From positions 1 through 7,125 of the forward strand of contig CBFGWV010000253.1 of the NCBI GenBank assembly GCA_965652545.1: 7,125 nt of DNA, given 5' to 3'. Both the position numbers and the translations under genes were made by a program. Of the stretch, positions 1-5,460 are shown one piece after another. This DNA is from CBFGWV01 sp965652545. GTDB lineage: Bacteria; Pseudomonadota; Gammaproteobacteria; Competibacterales; Competibacteraceae. Position 1 is the stretch's first letter. Each line of letters opens with the position of its first letter. Under the pieces are notes generated by a model. It worked only from the letters and a program-made list of their open reading frames with translations, did no database searches and was not told the DNA's origin.

Positions 1-1007
1 TGGACCTGACCTTCACCGCACTGGCCGACACCCACGGCGACCGCTGGGCGCCGTTGTTTCATCGGCTGTGGCCGGCATACCGCGCCTGGTACCTCAAGGA
101 GGGCAGCGAGGCACGCCCGTCCTACCTGGACTGCCGGCGCGCACTGCGCACGCACATGCCCGAGCTCATTCCCTTGTGGGAGCGGTCGGTCGAGTTGGCC
201 GGCGGCGGTGACCTGCAGGCGCGGTTTCTCAGCTTGTACTGCCCGCCGGCCTATCTGTCGGGCTGCTCCCAGGCCGTGTGGACCGGGGACGAGGCGCTGC
301 TGGTGCGCAACTACGACTACAGCGACAAAGCCTTCGATGCCGTCGTCCAGCGCAGCGAATGGGGCCCGCGCAAAGTGCTGGGCACCAGTGACTGCCTGAT
401 CGGCCTGGTCGATGGGGTCAACGACGCCGGCCTGGCCGTGTCGCTGACCTTCGGCGGGCGGCGGGTGGTGGGGGAGGGCTTCGGGGTGCCGATCATCCTG
501 CGCTATATCCTGGAAACCTGCGACAGCGCCGAGCAGGCCGGCCAGGTGCTCTCGCGCATCCCCACACACATGGCCTACAACGTCACCGCGCTGGATGCCG
601 ACCGCAAACGCGTGACCGTGATGATGTCGCCCGATCGCAAGCCGGTGGTCACCAATGCTGCGGTGGCGACCAACCACCAGGCGCGTGTGGAATGGGTCCA
701 GCACGCCCGCGCCACGGCCACGGTCGAGCGCGAGCGCTTCCTGCTCAACCGCCTGACCCTGCACCCCGAATCGCAGGGCAAGTTCATCAGCGCCTTCCTG
801 CGCCCGCCGTTGTACTCCCTGGCCTACGACCGTGGCTTCGGCACCTTGTACACCGCCGCCCTGTGGCCTGGGCGGGGTGAGATGGCCTACCGCTGGCCGG
901 AGATCGAATGGCGCTTTGCCATCGACGGCTTCATCGAGGGGCAGCGGACGATCCGTTACCCCAAGCGTGACGCCGTCGGGCTTCAGGCCCCGCCTCTGTC
1001 GCCATAG
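1..1007 (+). CDS. C45 family autoproteolytic acyltransferase/hydrolase (AAT-like), 5'-partial
   Basis: The reading frame is already open at base 3 and runs to TAG at 1005-1007, so the true start lies outside the window; the in-frame TTG at 54 is not a convincing start. The product resembles the peptidase C45 / acyl-CoA:6-aminopenicillanate acyltransferase-like Ntn-hydrolases, which cut themselves before a cysteine that then acts as N-terminal nucleophile on amide or ester substrates. Visible family marks are the YLSGCSQAVW segment with the likely Gly|Cys cleavage site (Cys codon 264-266), the RNYDY motif just after it (Asn codon 309), a GLVDGVNDAGLAVS stretch, the MAYNVTALDA strand and a conserved ATNHQ (Asn codon 672). 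There is no obvious membrane segment in the visible part. The physiological substrate cannot be predicted; bacterial members are mostly uncharacterised and need not act on penicillins. It is convergent with the next gene and has no evident link to the tct genes. Confidence 0.85.
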   Translation, partial: DLTFTALADTHGDRWAPLFHRLWPAYRAWYLKEGSEARPSYLDCRRALRTHMPELIPLWERSVELAGGGDLQARFLSLYCPPAYLSGCSQAVWTGDEALLVRNYDYSDKAFDAVVQRSEWGPRKVLGTSDCLIGLVDGVNDAGLAVSLTFGGRRVVGEGFGVPIILRYILETCDSAEQAGQVLSRIPTHMAYNVTALDADRKRVTVMMSPDRKPVVTNAAVATNHQARVEWVQHARATATVERERFLLNRLTLHPESQGKFISAFLRPPLYSLAYDRGFGTLYTAALWPGRGEMAYRWPEIEWRFAIDGFIEGQRTIRYPKRDAVGLQAPPLSP

Positions 1008-1013
1008 GGCGAC
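998..1013. other. Short dyad between convergent genes
   Basis: GTCGCC at 998-1003 and GGCGAC at 1008-1013 form a perfect 6-bp stem around the 4-base loop ATAG, overlapping the stop codon of the C45 gene and lying just before the stop of the convergent gene. There is no T-tract on either side, so it does not meet the usual form of an intrinsic terminator. It may be a weak bidirectional stop or chance pairing in GC-rich DNA. Confidence 0.25.
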
Positions 1014-1017
1014 TCGG

Positions 1018-1536
1018 TCAATCGACCGGCTCTGGGGGCGCTATACCGCCGACCATGTACTCCACGGAAACGCCGGCCCCGGGAAGGTGCAGCCATTCGG
1101 GGTCCGTTGGCCGCACTTGCAGCATATAGGCCCAGTGGACCGCCATCGCCGAGGCGGGGCCGGAGGACATCTGCATCGCGAAGCTGGACTGCCCCTGGTG
1201 GGGTGTTACACGGCCGGTCCCGATGGTAGTGGACACCGCGGACTGGACGAAGGTGATCTGCACCTTGCCTTCCGGCGTCACGCTGGCGAAGAAGCTCATG
1301 TCCCGCTTGTCGCTGGCGTCCGGCTCCTCGCCCACCTGCGTCAGCAAGGCCGAGGCGACACCCCAGAAGTAGCCGTCCTTGTAGCCTGTGATATGCCACA
1401 CCGTCTGATCGACGACCCAGCGGAACGTGTTGTCCGACTGGGTTTGAATCGCCGGCATGCACTGGGCCGGGCAGTACCAGTACGTGTTCTCCAGCCAACG
1501 CCAATCACGGCGCGTCTCGGGGGTGGTGACGGTCAT
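1018..1536 (-). CDS. Hypothetical protein, 172 aa, Trp-rich, unknown function
   Basis: I do not recognise this family. The ATG at 1536 is chosen because AAAGGA lies six bases upstream; in-frame starts further out (ATG at 1563, TTG at 1572) lack a comparable ribosome binding site. The 172-residue product has no signal peptide and no membrane helix, so it is probably cytoplasmic. It carries eight tryptophans (for example W12, W14, W20, W40, W47, W58) and two cysteines spaced CxxxC in YCPAQC (C22, C26). Alternating polar and aromatic stretches suggest a mostly beta fold. The C-terminus is Pro-rich (IAPPEPVD). It sits downstream of tctE on the same strand, 120 bases after the tctE stop, and has its own candidate promoter in that gap, so co-transcription with tctDE is possible but not required. 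Codon use looks like that of its neighbours. That it is a real gene is likely from the ribosome binding site, the tight convergent packing and the plausible protein composition. Confidence 0.7.
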   Translation of the reverse strand: MTVTTPETRRDWRWLENTYWYCPAQCMPAIQTQSDNTFRWVVDQTVWHITGYKDGYFWGVASALLTQVGEEPDASDKRDMSFFASVTPEGKVQITFVQSAVSTTIGTGRVTPHQGQSSFAMQMSSGPASAMAVHWAYMLQVRPTDPEWLHLPGAGVSVEYMVGGIAPPEPVD

Positions 1537-1622
1537 CCCTATTCCTTTGTCTGAGGTTTCCATGGATCCCAAGGCGACGCCGGGAAGGGGCGGGTGGATG
1601 CCAGTCCCGACGTCGACGCGTT

Positions 1623-1652
1623 GTTATAGGGCATGAGTAGCGGCAACAGCAA
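1623..1652 (-). promoter_or_regulatory. Candidate sigma-70 promoter for the 172-aa protein
   Basis: On the minus strand, TATAAC (1628-1623) differs from the -10 consensus at one base. TTGCTG (1652-1647), 18 bases upstream, is a poor -35. It lies in the gap just after the tctE stop and would give a leader of about 80 bases before the ATG at 1536. Only the -10 is good; the call is tentative. Confidence 0.3.
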
Positions 1653-1656
1653 CGCC

Positions 1657-3102
1657 TCAGTGCGCAGCGGCTGCGAACGGGTCATCGGGCCCCGTCAACC
1701 GGGTCATGACGGCACGCACGATGAGTCCCTGACCGTCGGCGGCATGCAGGGCGATCGTTCCACCGTGGATTTCGATGACATCGCGCACGATGGCCAACCC
1801 CAGCCCGGAGCCTTCGCCACGGTGTTCGGGGACGCGATAGAAGCGCTCGAAGACCCGCTCGCGCAGACTCTCCGGTATGCCCGGGCCGTTGTCTTCCACC
1901 TCCACCTGCACGCGGGCAGCGCTCGGGCAGTGAATGCGCACCGTGACCCGTCCGCCCTGGGGGGTGTAGCGCAAGGCGTTGTCGACCAGGTTGGCAAAGG
2001 CCTCATGGAGCAGCGTGGGGTCGCCGGCCACCCCGGCGTCGGTGCCGTCGGCTTCGAGCCCCAGGTCGATGCCCTTGGCCACCGCTCTGGGCGCCATGTC
2101 CAGGCAGATCTCGCGGACCATGGCGACGACGTCCACGGCCGCCGGCTCGGCCAGCAACGTTGCCGAGCGCGCTTCCGCCCGGGCCAGGGTGAGCAGTTGG
2201 TTGGTCAGGCGCACCATGTCATCGGTGCTGCGGCGCACACCTTTGAGGCTCTCGCGCCACAGTTCGGGGTTGTCGCTCGATAAGCCGTGTTCGGCCTGCG
2301 TCCGCAGCACGGTCAACGGCGTACGCAGTTGATGCGCCGCATCGGCGATGAACCGCTTCTGTCCGGCGTGCAAGGCGTGCAAGCGGGCGGTGTAGTCGTT
2401 CAAGGCGCTGACCAGGGGCTTGACCTCTCGCGGCACGTTGGCGGTCTCGAACGGTGTCGGGTCGCTGGTGCCGGCGCGCGATACCACCTCGTGGCGAAGC
2501 CGGCGCAGCGGCGCCAGCGCGGCATACACGGCCACTACGATAAGAAGCCCCCCGGCGAACACCAGCAGGCTCTGGCGTACCAGCATGCTGGTGAGCAAAG
2601 TGCCGGTCAGTGCGCTGCGCGCCTCCAGGGTCTCGCCGACCTGTATGAGCGTCACCCCGCGTTGCTCATCCGACAGCACCGGCTGATACAAGGCCGCCAC
2701 GCGGATGGGATTGCCGCGGTACAGGTCGTCGCGGAAATACACCAGGGCCGGGTAGTGCGGGCTGCGAACGGCCTCTGGCGGCAGCGGCGGAAAGTCATCG
2801 AAGCCCGAGACGAACTCACCGTCGATGCCGGTCACCACATAGAAGATCCGCCCGGGGGTATCGAGTTGGAACGTATCCAGCGCCACCCAGGGCACGTCCA
2901 CCCGCACCCGTCCGTCGCGCAAGTCCACCTCCTCTGCGATCGAGCGTGCCGAGGCCAGCAGGGTACGGTCGTGCGCCTGTGTTGCGGCTGCGCGCACCCC
3001 TTGCACGGCCGACACGGCGCTGACCATCCACAGCAGGAACAACGGCGGCAGCATCCAGCCCAGCAGCTGGTTGCGCAGGCTGGCGCTACGCCGGATGCTC
3101 AC
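1657..3102 (-). CDS. tctE: TctE-type sensor histidine kinase
   Basis: This is a membrane-bound sensor kinase of 481 residues that autophosphorylates on histidine and passes the phosphate to the response regulator encoded just upstream. In order it has a first membrane helix (about 13-33), a periplasmic sensor region (about 35-172) of the type seen at the N-terminus of TctE-like kinases (2CSK_N family), a second helix (about 175-197), a linker, the H-box FIADAAHQLRTPLT with phospho-acceptor His257, the N-box NLVDNALRYT (371-380), the G1 box DNGPGIP (404-410), the F-box FERFYR (418-423) and the G2 box GSGLGLAI (431-438). All key catalytic motifs are intact. The GTG at 3102 is taken as start because GAGG lies six bases upstream; it overlaps the end of tctD by 17 bases, indicating translational coupling. 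The divergent tctCBA operon points to a tri- or dicarboxylate as the sensed signal, but the ligand itself is inferred. Confidence 0.9.
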   Translation of the reverse strand: MSIRRSASLRNQLLGWMLPPLFLLWMVSAVSAVQGVRAAATQAHDRTLLASARSIAEEVDLRDGRVRVDVPWVALDTFQLDTPGRIFYVVTGIDGEFVSGFDDFPPLPPEAVRSPHYPALVYFRDDLYRGNPIRVAALYQPVLSDEQRGVTLIQVGETLEARSALTGTLLTSMLVRQSLLVFAGGLLIVVAVYAALAPLRRLRHEVVSRAGTSDPTPFETANVPREVKPLVSALNDYTARLHALHAGQKRFIADAAHQLRTPLTVLRTQAEHGLSSDNPELWRESLKGVRRSTDDMVRLTNQLLTLARAEARSATLLAEPAAVDVVAMVREICLDMAPRAVAKGIDLGLEADGTDAGVAGDPTLLHEAFANLVDNALRYTPQGGRVTVRIHCPSAARVQVEVEDNGPGIPESLRERVFERFYRVPEHRGEGSGLGLAIVRDVIEIHGGTIALHAADGQGLIVRAVMTRLTGPDDPFAAAAH

Positions 3103-3766
3103 TGCTGACCTCGAGCAGGTAGCCCAGGCCGCGCAGGGTCGTGATCACGACCCCCGACCCGTCGAGCTTGCGGCGCAGCCGATGGACGTAGATCTCGATG
3201 GCCTGCGGGTTGGCCTCGTCATCGAGCCGGAAGACCTGCTCGAACAGACTTTCTCGGGTGACCGCACGCCCGCGCCGGGTCATCAGCACCTCCAGCACCG
3301 CCGCCTCGCGCGGGGTGACCGCCAGCGGCGCGGCGGCCAGGGTGAAGGTTCGGCTGACGCTGTCGAACACCAGTGGCCCTGCGGTCAGTGCGGGTGCCTC
3401 GTAACCCTGGCTGCGGCGCAGCAGCGCCTTGACCCGCGCCAGCAGTTCATCCAGGGCCAGGGGTTTGGCGAGGTAGTCGTCGGCACCGAGATTCAGCCCG
3501 GTGACCCGGTCGCCCACCTCGCCGCGCGCGGTGAGGATGAGGACAGGCAGCGCCTGGCGGCGCGCACGCAGGCGGCGCAGGATCTCCAGCCCATCCATGC
3601 GCGGCAGCGACAGATCGAGAATCGCCAGCGCATAGTGCCCATCGGCCAGGGCCCGGTCGGCCAAGGCGCCGTCGTCCAGCCAGTCGGTGGAAAAGCCCTC
3701 GGCATCGAGCGCCCGGGTGAGCCAGGCGGCCAGTTCGCGATTGTCTTCAACCAGCAGGATGCGCAT
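3086..3766 (-). CDS. tctD: TctD-type response regulator, OmpR/PhoB family
   Basis: This is a 226-residue DNA-binding response regulator, the expected partner of the overlapping tctE. The receiver domain (about 1-115) shows the acidic pair E7/D8 in LLVEDN, phospho-acceptor Asp51 in DLSLPRMDG, switch Thr79 in LILTA and conserved Lys101 in YLAKPL. The C-terminal winged-helix domain (about 125-220) has the OmpR-type TPREAAVLEVLM helix, the recognition region around IEIYVHRLRRKL and the wing end ITTLRGLGYLL. The length is normal for the family. The start is set at the ATG at 3766, because MRILLVEDN is the canonical receiver N-terminus; an upstream TTG at 3811 would add 15 residues with no family counterpart. 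The ribosome binding site is weak. Known family members activate the tricarboxylate transporter genes, and here those genes begin 206 bases away in the opposite direction, so regulation of tctCBA by this protein is a strong inference. Confidence 0.93.
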   Translation of the reverse strand: MRILLVEDNRELAAWLTRALDAEGFSTDWLDDGALADRALADGHYALAILDLSLPRMDGLEILRRLRARRQALPVLILTARGEVGDRVTGLNLGADDYLAKPLALDELLARVKALLRRSQGYEAPALTAGPLVFDSVSRTFTLAAAPLAVTPREAAVLEVLMTRRGRAVTRESLFEQVFRLDDEANPQAIEIYVHRLRRKLDGSGVVITTLRGLGYLLEVSSEHPA

Positions 3767-3805
3767 GCCCACAGTGTCGTGTGTACGGGCGATGGCGGCA
3801 ACGGT

Positions 3806-3843
3806 CGTCAACCGCGTTTTCGGATTGAAAGCTTTTTGAAAGC
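3806..3843. promoter_or_regulatory. Candidate TctD operator: 8-bp tandem direct repeat, 11-bp period
   Basis: TTGAAAGC occurs at 3825-3832 and again at 3836-3843, separated by TTT, so the copies repeat every 11 bases. OmpR/PhoB-type dimers bind tandem direct repeats on one helix face with just such a spacing. On the minus strand the repeats end 13 bases before a TTGACG hexamer (3811-3806), a possible -35 of tctD, which would place the regulator next to polymerase for autoregulation; the matching -10 (CGTACA near 3787-3782) is poor. The same site could serve the divergent tctC promoter, which lies further away. The repeat segment is also locally AT-rich and partly dyad-symmetric (AAAGCTTT at 3828-3835). 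Confidence 0.5.
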
Positions 3844-3926
3844 CTGCGGCGCTAGCGTGGTGTCACGTTCGACGCCGTGCGGCCCTTCGCCGGTGGATCG
3901 GACGATAGATACCAAGAGCCCATCGG

Positions 3927-3943
3927 TGCAGCGCGATGCTGCA
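3927..3943 (+). promoter_or_regulatory. Dyad in the tctC leader
   Basis: TGCAGC (3927-3932) and GCTGCA (3938-3943) form a 6-bp perfect stem around a 5-base loop, with further GG/CC pairing possible beyond a one-base bulge. It ends about 18 bases before the AGGAG of tctC, so it could be a leader hairpin or an operator-like palindrome. I found no convincing sigma-70 or sigma-54 promoter for tctC between 3844 and 3960, so its transcription start is not located. Confidence 0.25.
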
Positions 3944-3972
3944 ACCTGCGGGCCACCAACGAGGAGATGTCG

Positions 3973-4950
3973 ATGATCAGTCCAGCCCGCTGGATCGCGC
4001 TGTTTGGCGTGGTCGCCACCTTGAGCGGCCCGCTCGCCTTTGCCGAACCCGATCGTCCCGAGTGCATCGCCCCGGCCAAACCCGGTGGCGGTTTCGACCT
4101 CACCTGCAAGCTGGCCCAATCCGGGCTGCAGGATGGAGGCTTCCTGGAGGCGCCGATGCGGGTGACCTATATGCCCGGCGGCATCGGGGCGGTGGCCTAC
4201 AACGCCGTCGTCGCCCAGCGTCCGGACGAGCCGGGCACCATCGTGGCGTTCTCCGGTGGCTCCATGCTCAACCTGGCGCAAGGCAAGTTCGGCAAGTTCG
4301 GGGTCGACGACGTGCGCTGGCTGGCGGCGGTCGGCGCAGACTTCGGCATGCTGGCGGTGCGGTCGGATTCCCCCTACCAGAGCCTCGGTGAGCTGGTGGA
4401 GGCCCTTAAGCAGGACCCCACGGCAGTGGTCTTCGGGGCCGGTGGTACCGTGGGCAGCCAGGACTGGATGAAGTCGGCCCTGATCGCCAAAGCCGCCGGC
4501 GTGCCCTACCGGGACATGCGCTATGTGGCCTTCGAGGGTGGCGGCGAGACGCTCACGGCGCTGCTCGGTGGCCATATCCAGGCCTACTCGGGCGACTTGG
4601 CGGAGATCGTCCCTCATCTGGAGGGGGGTAAGGTGCGCGTGCTGGCGGTGTTGGCCGATGAGCGCCTGTCGGGTGCGGCCGCCGATATCCCGACGGCCAA
4701 GGAGCAGGGCTTCGACGTCAGTTGGCCGATCATCCGCGGTTTTTACATGGGCCCGAACGTCGCCGACGCGGACTACGACTGGTGGGTGGACACGTTCAAC
4801 CGCATGCTCGCCAGCCCCGAATTCGATGCGCTGCGCACCCAGCGCGGCCTCTACCCCTTCGACAAGACCGGTGCCGAACTCGATGCCTTCGTGAAGACGC
4901 GCGTCGAGGAGTACAAGCGCCTGGCCGACGAGTTCGGCCTGGTGCAATAA
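3973..4950 (+). CDS. tctC: TctC, periplasmic tricarboxylate-binding protein of the TTT system
   Basis: This is the extracytoplasmic solute receptor of a tripartite tricarboxylate transporter: 325 residues, the usual size. It has a Sec signal peptide (a short charged start, a hydrophobic core from about 7 to 22, and a likely cut after LAFA at residue 24). The mature protein opens with CIAPAKPGGGFD, the loop that contacts the ligand carboxylate in TctC/Bug proteins; later marks are FSGGSMLN (93-100), VFGAGGTVGSQDW (153-165) and FEGGGETLTALLGGHI (187-202). Cys31 and Cys45 are the only cysteines and could form a disulfide around the binding loop. The start at ATG 3973 is chosen because AGGAG (3962-3966) is spaced six bases from it, whereas the ATG at 3967 abuts that site. 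It is first in the tctCBA operon. The substrate is probably citrate, tricarballylate or a related carboxylate; the sequence alone does not decide. Confidence 0.93.
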   Translation: MISPARWIALFGVVATLSGPLAFAEPDRPECIAPAKPGGGFDLTCKLAQSGLQDGGFLEAPMRVTYMPGGIGAVAYNAVVAQRPDEPGTIVAFSGGSMLNLAQGKFGKFGVDDVRWLAAVGADFGMLAVRSDSPYQSLGELVEALKQDPTAVVFGAGGTVGSQDWMKSALIAKAAGVPYRDMRYVAFEGGGETLTALLGGHIQAYSGDLAEIVPHLEGGKVRVLAVLADERLSGAAADIPTAKEQGFDVSWPIIRGFYMGPNVADADYDWWVDTFNRMLASPEFDALRTQRGLYPFDKTGAELDAFVKTRVEEYKRLADEFGLVQ

Positions 4951-4970
4951 ACGGCCGCATCTACCCGCAT

Positions 4971-4997
4971 GCCCGCCATGCCCTGCGCATGGCGGGC
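4971..4997 (+). other. Intercistronic hairpin between tctC and tctB
   Basis: The bases 4971-4981 and 4987-4997 are exact reverse complements, giving an 11-bp, very GC-rich stem with the 5-base loop CCTGC. It begins 20 bases after the tctC stop and ends nine bases before the GGAG of tctB, so it need not cover that ribosome binding site. No T-tract follows, so full termination is unlikely. Such hairpins after a binding-protein gene commonly protect the upstream message from 3' decay, making the receptor more abundant than the membrane subunits; that role is inferred here. Confidence 0.7.
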
Positions 4998-5019
4998 GCC
5001 CACCGCGGAGCCTTTCCCG

Positions 5020-5451
5020 ATGAGCGATCGACTATTCGCCGGCTTTTGGCTGGTGCTGTGTGCCGCCATGGCCTGGAGTGCCTGGAGCCTGGAGTTGGCC
5101 TTCTCCTACGAACCGGTCGGGCCGCGTCGCTGGCCCATGCTGCTGGCCGCACTGATGGCTATCGCTGCCATCGTCATGTTTGTGAAGCCCTCGCCCGAGC
5201 CGGTCTGGCCGCGCGGGCGGGCGTTGCTGCGGGTCGTCGCAGTGGCCGCCGCCTTGTTTGTCTATGCGTGGACGTTCGAGCGGCTGGGGTTCGTGCTCGC
5301 TACCGCCTTGATGACGCTTGCCCTGGGGCTGGCCTTCGGTGGCCGCTGGTGGGCCGCTCTGGCCAGCGGGGTGGGCTTGGGTGTGGGGTTGTACGTCTTC
5401 TTCGACCGCCTGCTCGATGTGGTTCTCCCCGTCGGCCGGCTGTTCACTTAG
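5020..5451 (+). CDS. tctB: TctB, small membrane subunit of the TTT system
   Basis: This 143-residue integral membrane protein is the poorly conserved small subunit that pairs with TctA. Hydrophobic segments lie at about 6-22, 37-55, 68-84, 88-107 and 110-128. The GPRRWP stretch (35-40) ahead of the second helix and the C-terminal FFDRLLDVVLPVG match the pattern of TctB proteins. The ATG at 5020 is chosen because GGAG (5007-5010) sits nine bases upstream and because it places the first membrane helix at the N-terminus; in-frame ATGs at 4969 and 4978 have no ribosome binding site and fall in the hairpin. It lies 69 bases after tctC and nine before tctA, second in the operon. The role of TctB in transport is still not well defined in the family, but it is needed for a working transporter. 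Confidence 0.9.
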   Translation: MSDRLFAGFWLVLCAAMAWSAWSLELAFSYEPVGPRRWPMLLAALMAIAAIVMFVKPSPEPVWPRGRALLRVVAVAAALFVYAWTFERLGFVLATALMTLALGLAFGGRWWAALASGVGLGVGLYVFFDRLLDVVLPVGRLFT

Positions 5452-5460
5452 GGATACCCG

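Noticed and set aside
983..1504. 173-codon minus-strand frame overlapping the hypothetical gene in another frame
   Set aside because: It overlaps the end of the C45 gene and lacks a supported ribosome binding site, and its composition is Arg/Gly-rich. The frame 1018-1536 has a good ribosome binding site and a plausible protein.
3767..3811. Longer tctD starting at TTG 3811
   Set aside because: It would add 15 residues before the canonical MRILLVEDN receiver start and would place the start over the candidate -35.
1633..3976. Long plus-strand open frames opposite tctE and tctD (1633-2283, 2287-3108, 3071-3976)
   Set aside because: They are antisense to two genes with complete kinase and regulator motifs. 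Their products are rich in Gln, Gly, His and Arg with no recognisable domain, as expected from the opposite strand of GC-rich coding DNA.
3808..4947. 379-codon minus-strand open frame opposite tctC
   Set aside because: It covers tctC and the tctD-tctC control region antisense, has low-complexity composition and no domain. The sense strand encodes a textbook binding protein with a signal peptide.
4969..5019. Upstream in-frame start for tctB (ATG 4969 or 4978)
   Set aside because: There is no ribosome binding site, it would lie within the intercistronic hairpin, and the added residues do not resemble a TctB N-terminus.
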